Shown here: positions 1 through 7,474 of the stretch, one piece after another | Layout of the letters: each line of letters starts with the position of its first letter | Position numbering within the stretch: the first letter of the stretch is position 1 | DNA from: JBEKYD01 sp052148435 | GTDB lineage: Bacteria; Acidobacteriota; Terriglobia; Bryobacterales; Bryobacteraceae | Length of the DNA: 64,000 nt | NCBI GenBank assembly: GCA_052148435.1 | Contig: JBKQIF010000143.1 | Location: 1-64,000 of the forward strand | Direction: 5' to 3' | The notes under the pieces: generated by a model | Databases searched by the model: none | What the model was told of the DNA's origin: nothing | The model's input: the letters and a program-made list of their open reading frames with translations, nothing else | Translations under genes and position numbers: made by a program

Positions 1-2
1 AT

Positions 3-1067
3 TTCGGCAAAATGGCTTTGGGAGGGGCGCTGGGAGCGCTTCTCGCGGCCGAGGAATCCAAGGCGGCGGTGCACGCGAATGCGCCCGGCATCAAGCTGTG
101 CGCGCAGTCGGGTGCCACCCCGACAGACGACCAGTTGCTGTTTCTGAAACAGATCGGCGCCGAATATGTCAGCGTCGGAGCGCCTCCGGATATGCGGACG
201 GCCGAGGGCTTTCTGGCCATCAAGAAACGGTACGCCGATGCCGGCGTCACGGTATGGAATATCGGCAACACCAGCGTGCACAATATGCAGGAAGTGACGC
301 TCAACCTGCCGGGGCGCGACCGGAAGATCGAGGAATACAAGCAGTATATCCGCAACCTGGGCAAGGCGGGGATCTACTACACGACCTACGCGCACATGGG
401 CAACGGCATCTGGTCGAGCGGCCGGGCCAAGACACGCGGCTGCCCGACGCGCGAGTTCGATATGGCAAGCCCGGACAAGCGCGGGGTGTGGGACGGGAAA
501 ACCTGGGCCGAGCCGCTCTCGCACGGGCGCGAGTTCACCAAGGAAGAGATCTGGGAGAACTTCACCTACTTCATCAAGCAGGTGGCGCCGGTGGCGGAGG
601 AGAACAGCGTGCGCATCGGCATCCACCCGGACGATCCGCCGGTGCCGGTGCTGGCGGGGGTGCCGCGCTGCATCTTCGGCAACTTCGAAGGCTACAAACG
701 GGCGCTGGAGATTGCCGCCAGCCCCAATGTGGGGATCTGTCTGTGCTGCGGGACGTGGCTGGAGGGTGGGAAGGCGCTGACCGGGAAAGACCCCGAAGAG
801 ACGATCCGGTATTTCGGCGCCGGCAAGATCTGGAAGATCCATTTTCGCAACGTCACCGCGCCGCTGCCGCATTTCATCGAGACCTTCATGGACAACGGCT
901 ACTACGACATGTACAAGATCATGAAGGCGCTCCACGATGTGAACTACGACGGCATCGTAATTCTGGACCATTCGCCCGCGATGGTGGGTGAGAACTACGC
1001 CCAGACCGCCTACGGGTTCGCCTATATGAAGGCGCTGCTGAACCGCGCCAGCGCTAAGACAGCGTAA
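3..1067 (+). CDS. Mannonate dehydratase-like TIM-barrel protein, 5' end cut off
   Basis: Resembles UxuA mannonate dehydratase, which dehydrates D-mannonate to 2-keto-3-deoxygluconate in hexuronate breakdown. The first ATG in view is at 12, but the frame is open to the window edge. The visible start reads FGKMALGGALGALLAAE, which looks like the end of a twin-arginine signal whose RR lies outside the window, so the protein may be exported. Counting from that ATG, the expected metal ligands are visible: His205 (IGIHPDD), Cys245/246 (LCCGTW), His277 (KIHFRN) and Asp319 (VILDHSP). The run HFIETFMDNGYYDMYKIMKAL is typical of UxuA. No kinase or dehydrogenase of the pathway is adjacent. A periplasmic sugar isomerase-like role in the wider xylose isomerase superfamily is the alternative. 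Confidence 0.8.
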   Translation, partial: FGKMALGGALGALLAAEESKAAVHANAPGIKLCAQSGATPTDDQLLFLKQIGAEYVSVGAPPDMRTAEGFLAIKKRYADAGVTVWNIGNTSVHNMQEVTLNLPGRDRKIEEYKQYIRNLGKAGIYYTTYAHMGNGIWSSGRAKTRGCPTREFDMASPDKRGVWDGKTWAEPLSHGREFTKEEIWENFTYFIKQVAPVAEENSVRIGIHPDDPPVPVLAGVPRCIFGNFEGYKRALEIAASPNVGICLCCGTWLEGGKALTGKDPEETIRYFGAGKIWKIHFRNVTAPLPHFIETFMDNGYYDMYKIMKALHDVNYDGIVILDHSPAMVGENYAQTAYGFAYMKALLNRASAKTA

Positions 1068-1174
1068 CGGGCGCTTGCGAAGCTTCACCTCGCCGGAGCT
1101 CTCGGCGCAGAAATCGCGGTTGTAAGCGAACTTGCACAGAATTGCAAATGGTATCCTGAAGAAGCTGGAAGGTT

Positions 1175-1495
1175 ATGCCCAATCGTCCGAGAGGAATCGC
1201 TCAGCCCGCGGAACTCGTGAAGAGCCTCAATGGGGTCTATCACCTGATGCCGCCCGGGTTCGTCAAATGGAACTACACCTTTGGCAATGACTGGAGCGGA
1301 GACCCCGCTGTCTTCTTTTGGGTTGTCCTATCCGACGAAGCGAGTAACCCGAAAAATCTTCGCCAAGTAACCAGCGCGATAGCCAACATCGTCACCCAGA
1401 ACGTTGACCCATTAAATGAATGGGGGCTGATTCCTTATTTCAGCTTTCGAAGCCAGTCTGAACAGGCCGAACTCAAAGAAGAGGTATTCGATTAG
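1175..1495 (+). CDS. Hypothetical protein, first gene of a HEPN cassette
   Basis: A 106-residue acidic cytoplasmic protein with no signal peptide. A purine-rich stretch (CTGGAAGG) precedes the ATG. It contains the strand-like core PAVFFWVVLSDEAS, followed by a helix and the motif LIPYFSFRSQSEQ. The layout recalls the partner proteins paired with HEPN proteins, which are often minimal or degenerate nucleotidyltransferases. However, the GS-x10-DxD active-site signature of MNT-type enzymes is absent, so no enzymatic role is claimed. It ends 3 nt before the HEPN gene, so the two are almost certainly co-translated. Function inferred from context only. Confidence 0.65.
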   Translation: MPNRPRGIAQPAELVKSLNGVYHLMPPGFVKWNYTFGNDWSGDPAVFFWVVLSDEASNPKNLRQVTSAIANIVTQNVDPLNEWGLIPYFSFRSQSEQAELKEEVFD

Positions 1496-1498
1496 GCC

Positions 1499-1975
1499 AT
1501 GGCGCTCGCCGACGACCTGCTTGAGCAGGCGCAGCATCTGGCGACCCGAGAGCCCAAACGTCCGCGGCAGGCAAGCCTGAGACGCGCCATCTCAACGGCT
1601 GATTATTCTCTGTTTCACTTGTTGATAGCCGCCACTATCCTGAATTGGAAGCATCCTCATCAGCGTGCTCACGTTGCCCGTGAATTCGATCACAGGTCAA
1701 TGAAGGACGCATCGAACAAGATCCTCAAAACGGAGTTCGGCCCGTCAGACGCCGTAGTTGCACGCCACCTGAAAACAGTGGCTCAAGCCTTTGTGGAACT
1801 CCAACAGCATCGACACGCCGCCGACTACAATTACGCCAAGAGGTGGACGAAGACCGAGGCCCAAACGGATATCGACACTGCCATCGCGGCCTTCCAAAGC
1901 TGGAAGATCATTCGTAAGGAGAAACTCGCGCAGGATTACCTTGTATCCCTGTTGATTAGGGAACGCAAGGATTAG
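1499..1975 (+). CDS. HEPN-domain-like protein
   Basis: A 158-residue all-alpha protein. Residues 27-42 (LRRAISTADYSLFHLL) match the family pattern LRRAVS-x-AYYALFHLL, and residues 101-111 (LQQHRHAADYN) match the second HEPN helix signature RHxADY. HEPN proteins are commonly RNases in toxin-antitoxin, abortive-infection and CRISPR ancillary systems, or act as scaffolds. The strict catalytic R-x4-6-H motif is not obvious: Arg105 is followed by ADY but no well-spaced histidine. This resembles RHxADY-type HEPN proteins rather than MNT-HEPN toxins. It is separated from the upstream gene by 3 nt. Two-gene toxin-antitoxin or defence module is inference. Confidence 0.65.
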   Translation: MALADDLLEQAQHLATREPKRPRQASLRRAISTADYSLFHLLIAATILNWKHPHQRAHVAREFDHRSMKDASNKILKTEFGPSDAVVARHLKTVAQAFVELQQHRHAADYNYAKRWTKTEAQTDIDTAIAAFQSWKIIRKEKLAQDYLVSLLIRERKD

Positions 1976-2046
1976 CGCTGAAACGAAGACACTTCCCAAG
2001 GGGCAGCCTGAACTGCATTTCTTCCGATAGCTTTTGCCCTCGCCGG

Positions 2047-4485
2047 CTACTCCTCCCGTAACGCCTTGGCCGGGTCGATGCGGGTAGCGCGGCGGGCGGG
2101 AAGCCAGCAGGCCATCACTCCCACCAGGATCAGGATCGCAGGCACCAGCACGAACGTCATGCCGTCGCGGGGATTCGTCACCACTAACATGCCGGCGACC
2201 GAGCGCGAAATAGCCAGTGCCACCAGCAGCCCTACGATAGCTCCGATCACCACCATGCGGACTCCTTCCAGCACGATCAGACGTTCCACCGCCGCCGGCT
2301 CCGCGCCCAGGGCCATGCGCAGGCCGATCTCGCGCACGCGCTGCGCCACCGAGTAGGAAATTACGCCATAAACGCCGATCGTCGCCAGCAGCAGCGCCAG
2401 GGTACCGAAAGCGGTGAGCAGACTGGCGGCGACGCGCTGCGGCCAGAGGACTTCGTGGATGAACTCGCGCAGGCTCTCGCCGCGCAGGAGCAGGTTGCGG
2501 TCGAGCGGCTGCAATTGGCGGCGTACGGCCATCGCCGCCGGCGCGGGGTCGCCCGGCGTGTGCAGGTACAACACGGTGGTAGGAAAGTAGTATTGCATCA
2601 GCGAAAGATAAATCAACGGCTGTGGGGTTTCGCCCAGGGCGAGGTAATTGGCGGTGCGCACCACGGCGACGACCTGGACCGGCAAATTCTCGCCGGCGAA
2701 TGCGATCATTTGCCCCACCGCACTGCGGCCGGGCCAGAAATGCGCTGCCGCGGCCTGGTTGACGACCGCCACTCGCGGCGCCGATTTCCGGTCAAACAGG
2801 CTGAAATCCCTCCCCGCGACGATGGGGATTCGCAAGGCGGCAAAATAACCGGGCCCGACGACTTTCACATAGGTGGGCCAGCCCACGCCGGGCCGCGAGT
2901 TTTCGCGCCCGGCCAGGAGCACATTGCGGGAGGTCAGCGTGAAGGGTGCATCCTTGGCGAGGGCGGCGGAATCCACGCCCGGCGTCTGGCGGGCAACCTC
3001 CAGCGCGCGCTGCTGGTATTCGCGGCCGCGGTCTTCCGAGTAGGCTTGATCTCCCAGGTTGAAGCTGACCGTCCCCAGGTGTGCCGCGTCGAATCCGGGA
3101 TTCAGTTGGTCTGCGTCCCAGACGCTGCGCACGAACAAGCCGGCTCCGATTAGAGCGATGAGCGAAAGCGCCACTTGTGCCATCACCAAAAGCGAGCGCG
3201 GGCTAAAGCGTTGGCCGGCGGCCGGCGGCTGGCCGGTTCGTTCCTTCAGATCGGTGGCCAGGCCGCTGCGAGTGGCGCGCAGGGCAGGGAAGAGTCCGAA
3301 CAGAAGACCGGTGGCTATCGAAATGGCCAGGTTATAGCCCAGTACCCGCTTATCAAGCTGGGGTTGGGCGATGGCGTATTTCCACGGTTCCGGACGCCAC
3401 GCCCAGAGGGCGCCTCCGGCCCACCAGGCCAGCAGCAACGCCAGCGAACCACCCACCACCGCCAGCAAGACGCTTTCCGTGAGCAACTGGCGGATGAGAC
3501 GGAACCGGCTGGCTCCCAGGGCCAGCCGGATGCCGATTTCCCGGGTGCGTCCCGCCGCCCGCGCCAGCAGCAGATTAGCCACGTTTGCGCAGGCAATCAA
3601 CAGCACCAAGCCCGAAACAATCATCAGCACGGAACCGGCATTGGCGATTCCGGGACGTAACGCATCGGCGACCAGCGCCCGGGAAATACCTTCCAGCCGG
3701 ATCCGCTTGCCATCGTTCTCTCTCGGATACTCGCGCTCCAGTTCGGCGGCGAGTGCGTTCAGCGAAGCTTCGGCGCGGGAAAGACCGACGCCCGGTTTCA
3801 ACCTCCCCGTCACCGCAAACACCTGCACGCGCCGCTGGTTGACCCATGCCGGTATCGGAAAAGCGCGCGGGTAGGTGGCCATTGGCAGCCACGCGTCCGC
3901 GCCGTAGAGCAGGTCCAGCCCGCGAAATTCCTTCGGCGCCACGCCCACGATGCGGTAGGAAAGGCCGTTCAGCTCCAGGGTACGCTCTGTAATCCGGGGA
4001 TCGCGGTCGAAAAGCCGCGCCCACAAACCGTAGCTGATCACGGTGACCGGACTGGAGCCGCCTTCCATATCGTCCAGGGGCCCCAGCGCGCGCCCGGCCA
4101 GGGGTCGAACTCCCAAACCTGCAAAGTAGTTGCCCGACACCAACTGAGCCACCAGGAGTTGCGGCTCGCCCCTGCCAGTCAGGTTGATTCCCACCGCGCA
4201 GGAAAGCATCAGCTCGGAGAAAACCGTGTTGCGGTCGCGATAGTCTTTGTAGTTGGGATAGGAGACCAGCCAGGCGCCGGGAACGTGGCTGTCCACCGTG
4301 TACACCTCGGCCAGTTGCCGAGGCCGATCGACTGGAAGCGGCGCCAGCAGCACGGAGTTCACCAAAGTAAAAATGGTAGTGTTGACGCCGATTCCCAGCG
4401 CCAGGGATATCGCGGCAACAAAGGCAAACGCGCGGTTCCTTTGGAAGGACCGAAAACCGTATGCCAGGTCACCTAAAAGGCCCAT
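2047..4485 (-). CDS. ADOP-family ABC transporter permease (duplicated FtsX/MacB type)
   Basis: An 812-residue membrane protein of the acidobacterial duplicated orphan permease type. An N-terminal TM helix (FAFVAAISLALGIGVNTTIFTLVNSVLL) is followed by a large periplasmic MacB_PCD-like domain. Then comes a first FtsX triple-TM block with the REIGIRLALGASRFRLIRQLL loop, a second periplasmic domain, and a second FtsX block with REIGLRMALGAEPAAVERL. These proteins lack an ATPase of their own and are thought to work with a MacB-like ATPase encoded elsewhere. Unlike the copy at 15369-18017, this one has no PadR regulator and lacks the long cytoplasmic N-terminus. Substrate unknown. Confidence 0.9.
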   Translation of the reverse strand: MGLLGDLAYGFRSFQRNRAFAFVAAISLALGIGVNTTIFTLVNSVLLAPLPVDRPRQLAEVYTVDSHVPGAWLVSYPNYKDYRDRNTVFSELMLSCAVGINLTGRGEPQLLVAQLVSGNYFAGLGVRPLAGRALGPLDDMEGGSSPVTVISYGLWARLFDRDPRITERTLELNGLSYRIVGVAPKEFRGLDLLYGADAWLPMATYPRAFPIPAWVNQRRVQVFAVTGRLKPGVGLSRAEASLNALAAELEREYPRENDGKRIRLEGISRALVADALRPGIANAGSVLMIVSGLVLLIACANVANLLLARAAGRTREIGIRLALGASRFRLIRQLLTESVLLAVVGGSLALLLAWWAGGALWAWRPEPWKYAIAQPQLDKRVLGYNLAISIATGLLFGLFPALRATRSGLATDLKERTGQPPAAGQRFSPRSLLVMAQVALSLIALIGAGLFVRSVWDADQLNPGFDAAHLGTVSFNLGDQAYSEDRGREYQQRALEVARQTPGVDSAALAKDAPFTLTSRNVLLAGRENSRPGVGWPTYVKVVGPGYFAALRIPIVAGRDFSLFDRKSAPRVAVVNQAAAAHFWPGRSAVGQMIAFAGENLPVQVVAVVRTANYLALGETPQPLIYLSLMQYYFPTTVLYLHTPGDPAPAAMAVRRQLQPLDRNLLLRGESLREFIHEVLWPQRVAASLLTAFGTLALLLATIGVYGVISYSVAQRVREIGLRMALGAEPAAVERLIVLEGVRMVVIGAIVGLLVALAISRSVAGMLVVTNPRDGMTFVLVPAILILVGVMACWLPARRATRIDPAKALREE

Positions 4486-4633
4486 GGTCCCACAGAGTAT
4501 AACATCCAGGCGTTAGACCCGGCTGTAGCCCGACCAGGACCCCCAGGACGCTCCGCCGCCGTTTCCGCCTGCTTCAACCCAGCCAGCAGTGGTGGTTTTC
4601 GGCCATCCGCGCATCCACCCCGTTTGATATTAG

Positions 4634-4653
4634 TCAATTATTTTCAATTATTT
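4634..4653. repeat. Tandem AT-rich 10-mer upstream of FecR/DUF6600 gene
   Basis: Two exact back-to-back copies of TCAATTATTT lie 42 nt before the chosen start of the 4695 gene, in the AT-rich promoter region of a GC-rich chromosome. They could be binding sites of an activator or an UP-type element. No function is shown. The rest of the 4486-4694 intergenic stretch holds nothing else recognised. Confidence 0.5.
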
Positions 4654-4694
4654 ACGATTTGGTATGGACCGTGCATAAAGACCGCGGTAGAGAA

Positions 4695-6581
4695 ATGACT
4701 TCTATGCGACGCCTCCCAGTTCGCGTTGTTGCCGCCATGTTGCTTGCCGCGGCGTTTGGAATCGCTCCCGTACGTGCCCAGAGCCCGGACGATCTCCAGC
4801 GGGGTGTAGGCCGTATCAGCGTCATGGATGGCGACGTCTCCGTGCGGCGCGGGGATTCCGGCGAATGGGTGGCAGGCATCGCGAACGCGCCTCTCATGGC
4901 GGGAGATTACATCTCCACGGGCCCCAATTCTCGCGCGGAAGTTGAATTTGATAGCTCTAACCTATTGCGTTTAGGAGGCTTGGCGGAAATTAACCTCACC
5001 ACGCTCGAAGCCGACCGCTACCAGTTGGAAATGGCACGGGGAACGCTAACCTTTAACATCCTAAGGCCTTCCAATGCAAATATTGAAGTTGACACTCCTA
5101 ATATTTCCGTAAGGCCGTCTAAGGTTGGGATTTACCGGATATCCGTAACCGACAACGGCGAAACCCAGGTTACCGCAAGATCGGGTGATGTGGAGGTCTT
5201 CACCCCCAAAGGATCGCAGTGGGTGAGCGCCGGGCAAACCATGATTGCGCGTGGATCCGCCTCCGATCCCGAGTTCCGGATCGCGGGCGCCATGGCTCTC
5301 GACGATTGGGATCGCTGGAACGAATCGCGCGACAAGGCCTTGATGGAGTCCGCCAGCGCGCAGCACGTGCCTCAAGGTGTTTACGGGGCCGAGGACTTGG
5401 ACGGTTATGGCACTTGGGTGAACGTGCCCGACTACGGCTCGGTGTGGCGGCCGACGGTGGTGCCGGGTTGGTCTCCTTATTCCTGCGGCCGCTGGGTTTG
5501 GGAAGACTGGTACGGGTGGACGTGGGTGGATTGCGCGACGTGGGGCTGGGCGCCGTTCCACTATGGACGGTGGTTCTGGGGCGCCAACAACGGGTGGATG
5601 TGGTATCCCGGCGTAATTGGGGTCAGGCACTACTGGTCGCCTGGCCTGGTGGCCTTTTTCGGATTCGGCGGCGGGAGGTTTGGGGTCGGTTTTGGTTTCG
5701 GAAACCTGGGGTGGGTGCCGCTGGCTCCTTATGAGATGTTTCATCCCTGGTGGGGGAGTGCGTACTACGGTGCCGGCTTCAACCGTGGCTTTAACATCAG
5801 CAGCGCAAATATATACAGTAATTACAGAAACGCACGAGTAGCGAATGGTGTTTCTTCGCTCAGCGTGGCCGATTTTCGCGGCGGCCGATTCAATAGCGTC
5901 GGGCATGCGTCGGCGGACCAGATTCGGAGCGCCGGATTAATTCGGGGCCAAGTGCCTGTGTCGCCAACCAGCGCGAACCTGCGTTATAGCGAGAGGACCG
6001 GCGCTTTCACCCCACGGTCGACGGGCAACCAGTCATTTTTTACGCACCAGAGTCCGGCGGGCGTGGCAAGGGTTCCGTTCGCGCGCCAGGCTGGCGGGTC
6101 CACCACCGCGGCTGCTGGCCGTACGGGGGGGGCAGGCGGTGCGCGCGGCGCGGCGAATGCGGGCGCGGGCGCGAACTCGGCCGGGGGTTGGCGGCGCTTC
6201 GGCGAACCGGCTGGGCAGGGCGCCAATAGCTATCGCGGCCCGGCGTCGGGAGCAGGCAGCCAGCGTCCCGGCGAGAGCGGCGGCTCAGGCTACCGCGGCG
6301 GTAGCCAGCAATCGCTTCGCGTGGCGCCCCCGGTGGTTCGCGAACGCTCCAGCGGCGAGAGTGGCTCCAGCTTGCCGGAAATCCACTACAGCAGGCCCAC
6401 TTATAGCGAACCGCAGCGTGGTTCCTCGCCCAGCTATAACGCGCCGCAACCGCACTACAGTTCTCCCAGCAACAGCGAACCGCATAGTTCCGGCGGCGCG
6501 ACAGGTAGTGGCGGTGGGCGCGTTTCCGGCGGCGGCGGTGGCGGTCACGCCAGCGGCGGACACGGAGGCGGGCGCCGTTAG
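4695..6581 (+). CDS. Secreted FecR-domain / DUF6600 protein
   Basis: About 628 residues. The start at 4695 (or the ATG at 4704) gives a clean signal peptide (RRLPVRVVAAMLLAAAFGIAPVRAQ); an upstream GTG/ATG in frame at 4659 would put charged residues before it and is not favoured. A FecR-like domain follows (roughly residues 40-180: MDGDVSVRRGDSGEW... ARSGDVEVFTPKG). Next is a tryptophan-rich DUF6600 region with repeated YG-x-W-V units around nt 5400-5620 (WRPTVVPGWSPYSCGRWVW, WAPFHYGRWFW). The tail is low-complexity Gly/Ser-rich and lacks a sorting motif. This architecture is common in acidobacterial and proteobacterial envelopes but its role is unknown. Ends just before a strong terminator. 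Confidence 0.85.
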   Translation: MTSMRRLPVRVVAAMLLAAAFGIAPVRAQSPDDLQRGVGRISVMDGDVSVRRGDSGEWVAGIANAPLMAGDYISTGPNSRAEVEFDSSNLLRLGGLAEINLTTLEADRYQLEMARGTLTFNILRPSNANIEVDTPNISVRPSKVGIYRISVTDNGETQVTARSGDVEVFTPKGSQWVSAGQTMIARGSASDPEFRIAGAMALDDWDRWNESRDKALMESASAQHVPQGVYGAEDLDGYGTWVNVPDYGSVWRPTVVPGWSPYSCGRWVWEDWYGWTWVDCATWGWAPFHYGRWFWGANNGWMWYPGVIGVRHYWSPGLVAFFGFGGGRFGVGFGFGNLGWVPLAPYEMFHPWWGSAYYGAGFNRGFNISSANIYSNYRNARVANGVSSLSVADFRGGRFNSVGHASADQIRSAGLIRGQVPVSPTSANLRYSERTGAFTPRSTGNQSFFTHQSPAGVARVPFARQAGGSTTAAAGRTGGAGGARGAANAGAGANSAGGWRRFGEPAGQGANSYRGPASGAGSQRPGESGGSGYRGGSQQSLRVAPPVVRERSSGESGSSLPEIHYSRPTYSEPQRGSSPSYNAPQPHYSSPSNSEPHSSGGATGSGGGRVSGGGGGGHASGGHGGGRR

Positions 6582-6620
6582 AACTGATTTTTCCCAAGTA
6601 GCCATTGGTTTCTTCCCATA

Positions 6621-6656
6621 GGCCCGGTCTCATTCAGCGGGGATCGGGCCGATTTT
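6621..6656 (+). terminator. Rho-independent terminator after FecR/DUF6600 gene
   Basis: A 9-bp stem (GGCCCGGTC pairing with GATCGGGCC, one G-U wobble), a 12-nt loop and a following T-run (GATTTTTTGC). It lies 40 nt after the stop codon at 6581. Confidence 0.85.
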
Positions 6657-6681
6657 TTGCCTGGACAATTAATTTACATAA

Positions 6682-6828
6682 TATTCGTTATCGGAAATTA
6701 CGCACAGGCCCTCCGCCGCCCTATCCGCCGAGCGGCCCACAGCCGCACCAGAACCCCTGCAGCCCGACACCGAATTCGCCGATGAGATAGCCAGCCAGGC
6801 AACCCGCCTCGTGAAAGGCATCAAATGA
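6682..6828 (+). pseudogene. C-terminal remnant of a small gene
   Basis: An open frame of 48 codons after a TAA has no usable start codon. It ends with a protein-like stretch (EPLQPDTEFADEIASQATRLVKGIK) whose TGA overlaps the ATG of the next small gene (ATGA). The clean coupling and biased codon use at the 3' end suggest it was once a translated gene whose 5' half has been lost. Parent family not recognised. Confidence 0.35.
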
Positions 6829-7004
6829 CACACCAGCGCACCTTCGCAGCCCTCGACCCCGACGCACCACCCGCCGAACGCCGCGCCATCCAACTCCGCA
6901 TAGCCCGCGAGATCGTAGACAGCCCGCAAAGCTACCCACCCGACCGGCTCCAGTGGGCGCTCTGGGTAATCGAGCTTCACACCATGCGGAGTAACGTACA
7001 GTGA
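6825..7004 (+). CDS. Small hypothetical protein (59 aa)
   Basis: ATG at 6825 preceded by GTGAAAGGC (purine-rich, spacing about 6). The product contains AALDPDAPPAERRAIQLRIAREI and ends near WALWVIELHTMRSNVQ. It is charged, probably helical, with no signal peptide. Its stop overlaps a GTG at 7001 (GTGA), which opens a frame beginning TLRKGQRVTVTGAAGRV. That frame stays open to 7474 but only its first part looks protein-like, so it is not called separately. Probably a small lineage-specific protein; function unknown. Confidence 0.5.
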   Translation: MTHQRTFAALDPDAPPAERRAIQLRIAREIVDSPQSYPPDRLQWALWVIELHTMRSNVQ

Positions 7005-7118
7005 CGCTCCGCAAAGGCCAGCGCGTCACCGTCACCGGCGCCGCCGGCCGAGTCGCAGCCGAAGTCCCGCACGCCAGCCCCCTACACCATGAGACAATTG
7101 AAAAGGAGACGCCACTCC

Positions 7119-7316
7119 GTGACCACCGACGAAAGAATCGAAGCCATCGCCCAAAGCCTAGAGTTGCTATCCGCGCTACACCAGGACCTCGAAAAGCAGA
7201 CCGCCGCCAGGTTCGCAGACACCGCCGCCAGGTTCGCAGACACGCTCGAATTCATCAACGGCCTTGCCCGCGTCGCCCAAGCCCACGAGCAACGCATCGA
7301 GCGCCCGGAAGAGTGA
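7119..7316 (+). CDS. Small coiled-coil protein with exact heptad duplication
   Basis: GTG start at 7119 behind AAAAGGAG (spacing about 10); an ATG at 7089 is in frame but gives a very basic extension (RQLKRRRHS) that looks like leader. The 65-residue product (MTTDERIEAIAQSLELLSALHQDLEKQ...) has hydrophobic heptads across almost its whole length and is predicted to form a coiled coil. TAARFAD occurs twice in a row, encoded by a DNA-exact repeat. No signal peptide or known domain. Possibly a small oligomerising partner of the neighbouring 59-residue protein. Confidence 0.55.
   Translation: MTTDERIEAIAQSLELLSALHQDLEKQTAARFADTAARFADTLEFINGLARVAQAHEQRIERPEE
7200..7241 (+). repeat. Tandem 21-nt repeat inside the 7119 gene
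   Basis: Two identical 21-nt copies (7200-7220 and 7221-7241) encode TAARFAD twice. Identity at every third base shows a recent duplication that preserves the reading frame and the heptad register. Confidence 0.9.
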
Positions 7317-7336
7317 AGAAACTCCATGTGCCAGAA

Positions 7337-7474
7337 ATGACCACCGCACGCTTCGACAGCATCGACCAGGCAGCCGCGATGCCCGCGATCTCCTCCTCCC
7401 CAGAGGCCCTTTACGCCGTGCAAATGGCGGGTATGCGCAGCGTGGCGTCATGTCACCGTCCAACCGTAGGCTGA
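7337..7474 (+). CDS. Doubtful 45-residue ORF
   Basis: ATG at 7337 opens a 45-codon frame (MTTARFDSIDQAAAMP...) ending at 7474. It overlaps the 3' end of the convergent glycosyltransferase gene by 22 nt. It may be the third member of the small-gene group or simply open sequence; no SD and no recognised domain. Reported because the first residues resemble the start of the 7119 product (MTT-x-R). Confidence 0.25.
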   Translation: MTTARFDSIDQAAAMPAISSSPEALYAVQMAGMRSVASCHRPTVG

